Shown here: piece by piece, positions 26,210 through 33,792 of the stretch | Numbering within the stretch: position 1 is the first letter of the stretch | Layout of the letters: every line of letters begins with the position of its first letter | Notes under the pieces: generated by a model | Database searches by the model: none | What the model saw: the letters and a program-made list of their open reading frames with translations, nothing else | What the model was told of the DNA's origin: nothing | Assembly (NCBI RefSeq): GCF_020531985.1 | Contig: NZ_JAJAVQ010000004.1 | Span: 620,001-684,000, forward strand | DNA from: Rheinheimera aquimaris | Lineage (GTDB): Bacteria > Pseudomonadota > Gammaproteobacteria > Enterobacterales > Alteromonadaceae | DNA length: 64,000 nt | Reading direction: 5' to 3' | Made by a program: the position numbers and the translations under genes

Positions 26210-27064
26210 GTGATTAACAGGTACTTCTTCATTTTATTACCGCAGCTTCTGGTTATCACACTGATAATGTTGGCTTTTGCACCGGCTGATGCTTTAGCAG
26301 CGGACACAGAATCCAAGCCGCAGACTGCTCTGCGTATTATCACTGAACCCAGTGGCCGTGGCAGGTTAAAAGACAAATATGGCCAGGTTTATGGCATGTC
26401 TACCGAGTTGGTTAAGGCGATACAGCAACAACTGGGTGATACGGCAAAAATAGAAATCCTACCCTGGGCGCGTGCCTACGCTATAGCGGTAAGCAGCGAC
26501 AATGTCGTGGTGTACGACACTATCCGTTCGGCAGAACGGGAGAACAAATTTAAATGGGTAGGGCCAATTAAGCTTTATGCCGTCAACCTGTATGCCCAGC
26601 GTGGCACTGTCGCCGAAAATGCCAGCCTGGCCGACCTGCTAGACAAACATGTAGTATGTGAAACCCGTAACACCAGTATTGTCAACGAGTTGCTGTCGCT
26701 GGGTTTTGTTATTGATAAAAACCTGATCCTCAGCCTTCAGGCCGGTGATTGCTATAAAATGCTGCAGATTGGCCGTGCCGATTTACTTGCTATGCACAGC
26801 GACATCACCCCTAAACGTTTAGCTGAACTACAACATGCCGGTTTTGATTTACAACCGGTATATCCGCTTAAGAATATCGAAATGTATCTGGCTTTTTCTA
26901 AAACGGTTGATGACAAGGTGATACTTGACTGGCAGTGTGCACTGAACAAGGTCGTACTGGATGGCGGGTTCAGGCAGCTGTACCAGGGCGAATACGCTGA
27001 TTCGATGATAGCGGACATAGAAACCCGGGCGGCACAATCGCAGCAGCAACTGGCCTGCCATTAG
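26210..27064 (+). CDS. Periplasmic solute-binding protein (family 3-like)
   Basis: Exported protein of 284 residues with the type 3 substrate-binding fold common in amino-acid transporters: signal peptide to about residue 31, then LRIITEPSGRG, GMSTELVKAIQQQL, EILPWARAYAIAV and later LADLLDKHVVCETRNTSI. The start is GTG at 26210, five bases after TTAGGAG. No ABC permease or ATPase gene is near, so it may be an orphan binding protein of the kind found in many Alteromonadales. The ligand is unknown. Confidence 0.8.
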   Translation: MINRYFFILLPQLLVITLIMLAFAPADALAADTESKPQTALRIITEPSGRGRLKDKYGQVYGMSTELVKAIQQQLGDTAKIEILPWARAYAIAVSSDNVVVYDTIRSAERENKFKWVGPIKLYAVNLYAQRGTVAENASLADLLDKHVVCETRNTSIVNELLSLGFVIDKNLILSLQAGDCYKMLQIGRADLLAMHSDITPKRLAELQHAGFDLQPVYPLKNIEMYLAFSKTVDDKVILDWQCALNKVVLDGGFRQLYQGEYADSMIADIETRAAQSQQQLACH

Positions 27065-27261
27065 CTATCCCGGCTCCAGCCATTCTCTTTGCCCACTGGC
27101 TGCAAAACCTTAACTGATCGGCCTTACCTAATGTGGTGCTATTGCGGCAGACATAGCTTGTAACAATAACGCACTAGGCAAAAACAGTTTTTCCGCGCAG
27201 CATCATTTCAGCCGCCATCCGGGTGGTATCCCATCAGATTAATGACAAGGATGTGTAAAAG

Positions 27262-27969
27262 ATGAGCTCAGCTACTGCTGCAGTGTCACAGGGTTATGTG
27301 CGTTTTGCCGGCTGCTGTTATTTACTGATAATCGCGTTAGGTTTGTTTGCCGAAACCCAGGTGCGCGGCAGCCTGATTGTTGCCGGTGATGCCAGTGCCA
27401 CCGCCGCACAAATTGGCGCGGCAAGCACACTTTGGCGCAGCGGCATCGTCGCTGACTTGTGTATGCAGCTGTTAGACATTCCGATCATCGTGCTGTTTTA
27501 TCTGTTGTTTAAACGGGTGAATGCCGCGCTTAATTTAACCGCTACCGGTTTTAACCTGATCCAAACCGCCGTGCTGGTCGCCAACAAGCTTACCTTAATG
27601 CTGCCACTGCTGCTGGCAGGCAGCGGCGCATATTTAGCTGCCTTTTCCACCGAGCAGCGCGACGCCTTAGCGTATCTGGCAATACAGCTACACGGTTATG
27701 GCTTTGCCATTGGCTTGCTGTTTTTTGCGCTGGCCTGTGTTATCCGCGGTTATCTGATCATTCAATCGCAGTTTTTCCCAAAAATACTGGGGCTAATGCT
27801 GGGCCTGGCCGGTGTCTGTTATCTGGTCAATACGCTGGCACTGCTATTGGCGCCCGAGCTGGCTGATACGTTATTCCCGTGGATCATGCTGCCGGTGCTG
27901 GTAGGGGAGTTATCGCTTAGCCTGTGGATGATAGTGAAAGGCGCAAACTTTGCGGAGCAAGCAGCATGA
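27262..27969 (+). CDS. DUF4386 family membrane protein
   Basis: Membrane protein of 235 residues with about six helices. The N terminus VRFAGCCYLLIIALGLFAETQVRGSL and the central GIVADLCMQLLDIPIIVLFYLLFKRVN fit DUF4386. The function is unknown. Its stop overlaps the next start by four bases (ATGA at 27966-27969), so it is translationally coupled to a second membrane protein. Confidence 0.85.
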   Translation: MSSATAAVSQGYVRFAGCCYLLIIALGLFAETQVRGSLIVAGDASATAAQIGAASTLWRSGIVADLCMQLLDIPIIVLFYLLFKRVNAALNLTATGFNLIQTAVLVANKLTLMLPLLLAGSGAYLAAFSTEQRDALAYLAIQLHGYGFAIGLLFFALACVIRGYLIIQSQFFPKILGLMLGLAGVCYLVNTLALLLAPELADTLFPWIMLPVLVGELSLSLWMIVKGANFAEQAA

Positions 27970-28514
27970 AAGCCTACCGGGTATCACTGTGGTTTCCTCT
28001 GGTGGCCTTGTTATTGGCCGCTACCCATTTAACCATTGAGTATGTCTCCGGTGGTGTGCAAAGCCATCATTTGCTAAATGATGCCACTTTACCTGCCATT
28101 TCAAACTGGTTCGAACTGGTTACGTTACCGCTGCTGGGTTTAGCGTTGGCAAAATATGCGCAGTTACAGCCGGCACATATCGTGCGTCTGGCAACAGTGC
28201 CGGTTAGCTTATTGCCGGGGCTTATCGGTGCAGTCTGCTACGGTGCCGTGTTTGCTGCCAGTTTTGCACTGGGCCAGATGACATTAACTACAGTGTTGTT
28301 TTTCGGCCTGTTACCTTGTGCGGTGTTGTTTCCGCTGTACCGGCTGCACTATATCAGCGGCTTTACGGTGGCGATGACATTTACCTTCGGTGGCATACTG
28401 CCGCTGGTCATCGCTGCCGCGTTAGCGCTTGTGTCCTGGTGTAGCCGTTTTATCATCGCCCGTGTGGTGACAGGCTGGCGCAAATACCGGGCCTCGCCAG
28501 CACAACCGCTATAG
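27966..28514 (+). CDS. Hypothetical membrane protein
   Basis: Membrane protein of 182 residues with about five helices and an N-terminal MKAYRVSLWFPLVALLLAATHL. The ATG at 27966 overlaps the TGA of the DUF4386 gene, which makes this start much more likely than the longer frame. No family recognised. It probably works with the DUF4386 protein. Confidence 0.75.
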   Translation: MKAYRVSLWFPLVALLLAATHLTIEYVSGGVQSHHLLNDATLPAISNWFELVTLPLLGLALAKYAQLQPAHIVRLATVPVSLLPGLIGAVCYGAVFAASFALGQMTLTTVLFFGLLPCAVLFPLYRLHYISGFTVAMTFTFGGILPLVIAAALALVSWCSRFIIARVVTGWRKYRASPAQPL

Positions 28515-28591
28515 GCCGACTGGCTGCAAAGGCAGATATTAACGGCGGCCATTGTTCCTTGCCTATGCCACCGTTACATAGAATGACGGCT

Positions 28592-28984
28592 TTAGCTGAC
28601 GAGCGTAAAACCTTCATCCAGCCAGCCGGTAACACCGCCAATCATCTTTTTAACCGGCCGGCCGAGCCTGGCCAGTTTTATCGCGGCTTTTTCGGTGGCA
28701 TTACAATGCGGGCCGGCGCAGTACACCACAAACACAGTATCGTCAGGGTAGGCTTGCAGCGCAGCTTCGTTAATGCTCGGGTAGGGCAGCAGCACAGCAC
28801 CGGCAATATAGCCGCGCCTGGCAGTATCTAAGCCGCGTACATCCAGCAGCACAAAGTCATGCAGGTTATTGTTCAGTGCATAGTGCACATCCCAGCAGTC
28901 GGTTTCAAAGCTAAGTAAACGCTGAAAATGTGCCAACGCATCAGCGTTGTCGGCAGGTTTGGGGTTAACGACTTTAGATGGCAT
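28592..28984 (-). CDS. Rhodanese-like domain protein
   Basis: Single rhodanese domain of 130 residues. The active-site loop is VVYCAGPHCNATEKAA, with the first Cys as the persulfide-forming residue, and the structural segments DFVLLDVRGLDTARRGYIAGAVLLPY and IGGVTGWLDEGF are typical. It may move sulfur to cyanide or thiols. It is divergent from an FtrA-type regulator, and a nested palindrome lies between the two, so the regulator very probably controls it. Confidence 0.88.
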   Translation of the reverse strand: MPSKVVNPKPADNADALAHFQRLLSFETDCWDVHYALNNNLHDFVLLDVRGLDTARRGYIAGAVLLPYPSINEAALQAYPDDTVFVVYCAGPHCNATEKAAIKLARLGRPVKKMIGGVTGWLDEGFTLVS

Positions 28985-29034
28985 GCTGTTTCTCCGTATG
29001 GTGGTGTTAACCCTATTATCAGCTGCGCCGGTAT

Positions 29035-29069
29035 TTAGCGAAATTGTCTAAATAGACAACATTCGCTAA
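29035..29069. promoter_or_regulatory. Nested palindromic operator for FtrA/rhodanese
   Basis: Inner arms TTGTCTA (29044-29050) and TAGACAA (29053-29059) and outer arms TTAGCGAA (29035-29042) and TTCGCTAA (29062-29069) share nearly the same centre. It lies in the 120-base region between the divergent rhodanese and ftrA genes, 36 bases before the ftrA start. Confidence 0.65.
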
Positions 29070-29104
29070 TATCAAGCCATTGTTGATTAGGGTAAAGCGG
29101 CTTT

Positions 29105-30040
29105 ATGCGCGTAATTATTTTGCTGACAGAACAGTTGTCGTTATTTGAACTGGGCTGCGCTGTGGAGCTGTTTGCGATGCCAAGGCCCGAGTTTCAGCCC
29201 TGGTACAGTACACAAATTCTGTCGTTATCTGCGGGCAGCTATAACGGTTTAGCCGGAAGCAGCTTACAGTGCGAACAGGTTGATACCTTACCGCCAGCCG
29301 ATTTATTGCTGATCCCAAGCTTTCCGGTTTCGGTAATAACGCCAGACGCCAGGCTGATTGCCGAACTGCAGCGCCATTACCAGCAGGGTGGGCGTATCAT
29401 CAGTTTTTGCTCGGGCTCGTTTTTACTGGCTGCGGCAGGGCTATTAGATAACCGCATTGCCACCACCCACTGGCGCTACGCCGGGCAGTTTAAACAGCGT
29501 TATCCAACGCTTGAATACAAAGACAATATTCTTTATCACTACGATGGTGTCATCGGCTGTTCAGCGGGCAGTGCAGCGGCGATAGATTTAGGCATCGAAG
29601 TGATAAGGCAGGATTTTGGCTATCACTGTGCCAACAGCGTCGCCAGGCGGCTGGTGCTGCCTGCACACCGTAGTGGTGGCCAGGCGCAGTTTGTTGAAAA
29701 GCCACTCACGCTGACTAAATCGGGTATTTCACAGGCATTGGACTGGGCGACCAGTAATTTGTCGGCACAACTTAGCATTGACGACATCGCCAAAAAAGCC
29801 AATATGAGCCGGCGCACCTTTGACCGGCATATCAACAAGCACTACAACATGACAGCGCTGCAGTGGCTAACCGAGCGTAAGCTCGACAGTGCCAAAACGC
29901 TGCTGGAGGCAAGCGAACTGTCTATTGATGAAATCGCCGTGAAAGCCGGTTTCGACAATGCGGTAACGCTAAGGCATAACTTCAGAAAGTACTTGTCGGT
30001 ATCGCCGATGCAATACAAACGCACCTTTTTGCGCGGTTAA
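29105..30040 (+). CDS. ftrA: GlxA/FtrA-family AraC-type regulator
   Basis: Transcription regulator of 311 residues. An N-terminal DJ-1/PfpI-like amidase domain (residues 1-165, with SFCSGSFLLAAAGLLDN and TTHW) is followed by an AraC helix-turn-helix pair (about 215-310: SIDDIAKKANMSRRTFDRHI and SIDEIAVKAGFDNAVTLRHNFRK). FtrA-type regulators activate rhodanese genes in relatives, which matches the divergent rhodanese gene here. The family is secure; the symbol is by analogy. Confidence 0.85.
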   Translation: MRVIILLTEQLSLFELGCAVELFAMPRPEFQPWYSTQILSLSAGSYNGLAGSSLQCEQVDTLPPADLLLIPSFPVSVITPDARLIAELQRHYQQGGRIISFCSGSFLLAAAGLLDNRIATTHWRYAGQFKQRYPTLEYKDNILYHYDGVIGCSAGSAAAIDLGIEVIRQDFGYHCANSVARRLVLPAHRSGGQAQFVEKPLTLTKSGISQALDWATSNLSAQLSIDDIAKKANMSRRTFDRHINKHYNMTALQWLTERKLDSAKTLLEASELSIDEIAVKAGFDNAVTLRHNFRKYLSVSPMQYKRTFLRG

Positions 30041-30069
30041 GCCGTTATCGCTTTTGCCATATGCACATG

Positions 30070-31056
30070 TTAAAGCTGATTAACATTCACCAGGATACGG
30101 CCGCGCACCTGGCCGTCGAGTAAACGCTGGGCGGTATCACACACCTGCGCTAAACCTATCTCGGTGGAGACTTGTTCCAGTGTGTTGGCGCTTAACACCT
30201 TGGCTAATCTGTCCCAGGCTTCGATGCGATCGTGAAGTGGCCGCATCACACTGTCGATACCGGCCAGTGTGACACCGCGCAAAATAAAGGGCGCGACGCT
30301 ACCGGGTAAATCCATACCCTGGGCTAAGCCACAAGCCGCTACTATGCCGCCGTATTTGGTACTGGCGCAGGCATTTACCAGCGTATGGCTGCCGACCGAA
30401 TCCACTACACCGGCCCAGCGCTCTTTGGCCAACGGTTTGCCAGGTTCCGACAGCGTATGGCGGTCAATAATCTCGCTGGCGCCAAGCGCTGTTAAATACT
30501 GCGCTTCTGCCATTCTGCCCGTGGCGGCGACAACGCTGTAACCGAGCTTAGCCAGTATCGCGATGGCGTAGCTGCCCACGCCACCATTGGCACCTGTTAC
30601 CAGCACTTCGCCGGAATCCGGCTTTACACCATGCTTTTCCAGCGCCATCACGCACAGCATAGCGGTGTAGCCTGCGGTACCAATGGCCATTGCCTGTTTG
30701 GCCGACAACGTCTTGGGCAGGGCAATCAGCCACATACTTTGTAATTGGGTCTTTTGCGCCAGGCCGCCAGAGTGCACTTCACCCACACCAAAGCCATTTA
30801 GCAGCACCTCGTCACCGGCTTTAAACTTTCCCGAGCTGCAGCTTATTACCGTACCGGCCAAATCAATGCCCGGTATCAGCGGAAATTTACGCACCACCGG
30901 GGCTTTACCGGTAATCGCCAGCGCATCTTTATAATTCAGCGTGCTGTAGGCCACCTTTATCAGCGTATCGCCGTCCATCAGTAACGTATCGTCTATATCG
31001 CGCAGTGCGGCGCGATAACCTTGTTCGTCTTTTTCAATTAATACGCCTTTAAACAT
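30070..31056 (-). CDS. acuI: YhdH/AcuI-type quinone oxidoreductase
   Basis: NADPH-dependent acryloyl-CoA reductase-like MDR protein of 328 residues. It has no zinc ligands. Family marks are STLNYKDALAITGKAPVVRKFPLIPGIDLAGTV, TAGYTAMLC and the NADPH loop VTGANGGVGSYAIAILAKLGY. AcuI detoxifies acryloyl-CoA, for instance in DMSP breakdown; the physiological substrate here is an inference. The TetR regulator gene lies 52 bases upstream on the same strand, and a palindromic operator precedes each of the two genes. Confidence 0.9.
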   Translation of the reverse strand: MFKGVLIEKDEQGYRAALRDIDDTLLMDGDTLIKVAYSTLNYKDALAITGKAPVVRKFPLIPGIDLAGTVISCSSGKFKAGDEVLLNGFGVGEVHSGGLAQKTQLQSMWLIALPKTLSAKQAMAIGTAGYTAMLCVMALEKHGVKPDSGEVLVTGANGGVGSYAIAILAKLGYSVVAATGRMAEAQYLTALGASEIIDRHTLSEPGKPLAKERWAGVVDSVGSHTLVNACASTKYGGIVAACGLAQGMDLPGSVAPFILRGVTLAGIDSVMRPLHDRIEAWDRLAKVLSANTLEQVSTEIGLAQVCDTAQRLLDGQVRGRILVNVNQL

Positions 31057-31066
31057 ATCGCCTCCT

Positions 31067-31087
31067 AAATAGACCGGTCGTCTATTT
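31067..31087. promoter_or_regulatory. TetR operator upstream of acuI
   Basis: Perfect palindrome with arms AAATAGAC and GTCTATTT separated by CGGTC, directly upstream of the acuI ribosome-binding site. The same core ATAGACCGGT, then Y, then GTCTAT, is found upstream of the tetR-type gene at 31752-31768. Confidence 0.75.
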
Positions 31088-31108
31088 TTTGGTAAAAAAA
31101 CACAAAAA

Positions 31109-31741
31109 TTAACAGCCTAAGCCGCGCATAAACAGCGCTACATAACTATCCAGCGGCTTTGTACTTTGCTGCAGCCGCGCGCGGCTAACCGCGCCTTCCC
31201 AGCCAATCCAGAAAAACTCGGCCAGCGCATCACAATCAGCCGTTAGCGCTAACTCACGTGCTTCCTGTGCTTCCCGCAGGCAGTTCGCAATACGCTGCTG
31301 CCAGCTGTTTAGAATAGCTATCAGCACCGGGCGAAAACTGTCGGGTAACAAATCTACTTCCTGGCCTAAGTTACCCACCAGACAGCCGCGTTTAAACTGA
31401 TGCCTGGCAATACCGTGTTTGGCATCATCAACAAAATTACTAATGCGTTTAAGCGGCGTATAGGCTTTGTCCAGCAAACAGCTATCAAGCTTGCAGGCAA
31501 AGTAGTTGGCGTAGCTGTTTAGTACCGCATGGCCAAAGGTTTCTTTGCTTTGAAAGTAAAAATAAAACGAGCCTTTCGGTACACCGGCTTTTTTCAGAAT
31601 TTTATCCAGGCCCGAGGCGGTAAAACCGATTTCGGTTAAATGCTCCAGCCCGCTTCGAATAAGTTCAGCGCGGATATCCCGATCTTGTGCGGCCGCTTTG
31701 GGCGGCCGGCCCCGGCGAGGTGTGGTGTGTAATGTAGTCAT
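31109..31741 (-). CDS. TetR/AcrR regulator, AcuR-like
   Basis: TetR family repressor of 210 residues. An N-terminal basic tail RRGRPPK is followed by the helix-turn-helix (ELIRSGLEHLTEIGFTASGLDKILKKAGVPKGSFYFYFQSKETF). The ligand domain carries KRGCLVGNLGQEV, common in the NemR/AcuR branch. A matching operator is found upstream of itself and of acuI, so it probably represses both and is relieved by an electrophilic metabolite (inference). AcuR is the best guess, NemR-like the alternative. Confidence 0.85.
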   Translation of the reverse strand: MTTLHTTPRRGRPPKAAAQDRDIRAELIRSGLEHLTEIGFTASGLDKILKKAGVPKGSFYFYFQSKETFGHAVLNSYANYFACKLDSCLLDKAYTPLKRISNFVDDAKHGIARHQFKRGCLVGNLGQEVDLLPDSFRPVLIAILNSWQQRIANCLREAQEARELALTADCDALAEFFWIGWEGAVSRARLQQSTKPLDSYVALFMRGLGC

Positions 31742-31751
31742 GCAAAAAATA

Positions 31752-31768
31752 ATAGACCGGTTGTCTAT
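31752..31768. promoter_or_regulatory. TetR operator, autoregulatory site
   Basis: ATAGAC and GTCTAT arms separated by CGGTT, 10 bases upstream of the tetR-type start codon. It matches the acuI operator core at all but one base of the spacer. Confidence 0.72.
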
Positions 31769-31807
31769 AAAATAGCATTAGACAATAGTCGGGGTATTAA
31801 ACGATGC

Positions 31808-31981
31808 TGGTTTAGTGAACGTCAGTTGCTGGTAAATAATATTGATATCGCTACGCTTAACGGCGCGCAGTCACACTACACGCTGGATACCGGCAAACAT
31901 CAAACCTACTCTGTAACGTTGTTTGCTGCCGTTTTGCTTAAGTTAGTTTTCAGTCATTTTCACGCTTTCTATCCCGTCTAG
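31808..31981 (+). pseudogene. Possible gene remnant at the island edge
   Basis: A 57-codon open stretch without start codon encodes a host-like segment LLVNNIDIATLNG, followed by SHYTLDTGKHQ. This resembles the end of a beta-rich domain where a surface loop ends in GKHQ. It stops at TAG 31979. It may be the tail of a gene broken when the adjacent AT-rich island arrived. This is a weak call. Confidence 0.25.
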
Positions 31982-32310
31982 GCAGTAAAGTGCGATCAGT
32001 TGCATTATTATCGCTTTATTTACATAAGAAACAGTTAGCGAGGGAGTGACAGGAAAACGGCAATATCAGCAAGAAATCAGAAGTTCGTAGGTATTCTTTG
32101 GACCTAGAGTGGCAGTATGGCTTTTACTACTATTAGCGTAAGCATGGTAAAAAAAATGAAATTCAAGGATTTTGAATTATTTAATATCTTTACGATGTTT
32201 GGGTTTCAGGTAAAAGTGGTTGTTGTTGCAGGAATTAAAACTATTTTTTCATAGGTAAATCTAATGAAGTTTTGTTGGTTTTTGCCTAGTTTCCAGAGAA
32301 TATTTATAAC
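31982..32310. other. AT-rich intergenic region before the island genes
   Basis: No coding frame, RNA gene or clear repeat can be supported in these 329 bases. Base composition changes here from the GC-rich host style to the AT-rich style of the following three genes. The promoter of the island genes is probably located here. Confidence 0.4.
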
Positions 32311-32973
32311 ATGGCAGTGTTGAAGTTTGTTGCTCATAGCAAAAAGGCAATAAGTATTGCTTTAAGTCACGGATGGAGCCCGGGGGCTCGATATACAAAC
32401 ATGAGAGATGTAAAGACATTTAGATTCGAGGGTGTTGGTTTTCTTGATATTGACTGGAAGCACTATTGCTTTGGTCGCCACTTAGATGCTGCGCAAAAAT
32501 ATAAACCTAAGATTACGATGGCGCGAGATGTTGAGTGTATTTTCCAACTTGACAAGATTTTGCGAGAAGCTGAGATATTATTAAAGCACTCTGATCAAGT
32601 TGCAATTGTACCGAAGGATACACAGTTAAATGGAAGGTTATCGGAGCTAATTCCTAGGGAGTTTATTTTAGCTTACAGTGTTCCAACTAAATACGGCGGC
32701 ACTTCAGTATCAATAGAAAGTTTTGACCGGCCAGTTCATCTCCTTGGCGGGAGGCCCGATGTGCAAAGAGCGCTGGCTGGTAAGCTTAAAGTCTATTCAA
32801 TGGATTGCAATAGATTTACACTCGATGCACGTTTCGGAGATTATTTTGATGGAAAGAAATTTAGACCACACTCTGCAGGTGGCTATGAAAATTGTCTGAT
32901 AGACTCGATAAAAAATATTAATTCTTTATGGCATGACTATATTGTCCATGAAGACGTAAAAAATTTGTATTAA
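32311..32973 (+). CDS. DUF6610-like protein with TGT-like core
   Basis: Soluble protein of 220 residues. It resembles the DUF6610 family as I recall it from archaea and bacteria: HSKKAISIALSHGWSPGARY, FLDIDWKHY, AYSVPTKYGGT and PVHLLGGRPDVQ. The segment from HLLGG to MDCNRFTLDARFGDYF looks like the end of the barrel in tRNA-guanine transglycosylases, where an Asp-Cys motif carries the nucleophile (Asp165 here). No zinc-binding cysteines follow. A base-exchange or nucleic-acid role is therefore possible but only inferred. The ribosome-binding site is weak. The gene is AT-rich and starts a three-gene island. Confidence 0.6.
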   Translation: MAVLKFVAHSKKAISIALSHGWSPGARYTNMRDVKTFRFEGVGFLDIDWKHYCFGRHLDAAQKYKPKITMARDVECIFQLDKILREAEILLKHSDQVAIVPKDTQLNGRLSELIPREFILAYSVPTKYGGTSVSIESFDRPVHLLGGRPDVQRALAGKLKVYSMDCNRFTLDARFGDYFDGKKFRPHSAGGYENCLIDSIKNINSLWHDYIVHEDVKNLY

Positions 32974-32987
32974 CTGGTGGTGTGAAA

Positions 32988-33611
32988 ATGGCTTATAGAG
33001 AAGAATTACTACTTAGGATGTACGACCAACTATTTAATGACATCAACAGACATATTATGGTCGTTTGGCAGAGCGTTGGAGTTTTGGTCGGTGCATTCGC
33101 TATTTTTGCATTAGTTGAGAAAAATATTATATCAAATGATATTGCCTCTAGTATTATTATGCTGCTTTGTTCTTGGTTGATTGCTCATTTGTTCGATGCT
33201 GCATATTGGTATAACAGAAATTTAGTTATGATTGCAAATATTGAAAGGCAATTTCTGGTTAAAGCTGATCTTAAAGAAATTCATTACTATTTTGGGGCTC
33301 ACCGCCCGAATAATAAAATGATTGAGCATCTTCGTCTTCAGCTGGCTCTCGGCGTTGGATTAGGATTTATCGTGTTAGCTTATCATTTTTATGAACGGGT
33401 TGTACCTGGATTTAATTCTTCCCTAGAGAACTTCGATCCTGTAAGAGCAACACCATATGTTGTTGTTATTTTTTCTTGTGTTTATCTATATAAATTGAAA
33501 GGAAAACTAAAGGCAAAGTATCAAGAATTTATAATTAATTCACCTGGTAAAGTTGTGGATGCTTCTGAAGTTAGTTTTGGTGTTGGACATGGCCACGAAC
33601 CAAAAGTATAA
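32988..33611 (+). CDS. Four-helix membrane protein in the island
   Basis: Membrane protein of about 207 residues with predicted helices at about 24-43, 52-72, 116-136 and 152-170. Soluble stretches contain YWYNRNLVMIANIERQFL and YFGAHRPNNKM. The ATG at 32988 was chosen: GGTGG lies seven bases before it, while the in-frame GTG at 32982 is too close. It is separated from the DUF6610-like gene by 14 bases, so the two are co-transcribed. The family is unknown to me. Small multi-helix proteins in such islands often serve as membrane effectors, but nothing in the sequence proves this. Confidence 0.6.
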   Translation: MAYREELLLRMYDQLFNDINRHIMVVWQSVGVLVGAFAIFALVEKNIISNDIASSIIMLLCSWLIAHLFDAAYWYNRNLVMIANIERQFLVKADLKEIHYYFGAHRPNNKMIEHLRLQLALGVGLGFIVLAYHFYERVVPGFNSSLENFDPVRATPYVVVIFSCVYLYKLKGKLKAKYQEFIINSPGKVVDASEVSFGVGHGHEPKV

Positions 33612-33792
33612 ACGAGTTAGTGTAATGATAAATGGGTGGTAGAATATTGTATTTATTATGTTTGCATTAAAGGTTGTTGTTGTGGGGAGGCTGAGTGTCT
33701 AGTGACAAAAGGCAAGACCTGAAACTGAATTTTTTAAGATTGCAAAATTAATCAGAAGAAAAAGTTAGTAAAAGCCAACTTAAGAGGCTGTT

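Noticed and set aside
27177-27194. Short hairpin GCAAAAACAGTTTTTC as terminator of the solute-binding gene
   Set aside because: The stem consists mostly of A-T pairs with almost no loop and lies more than 100 bases after the stop.
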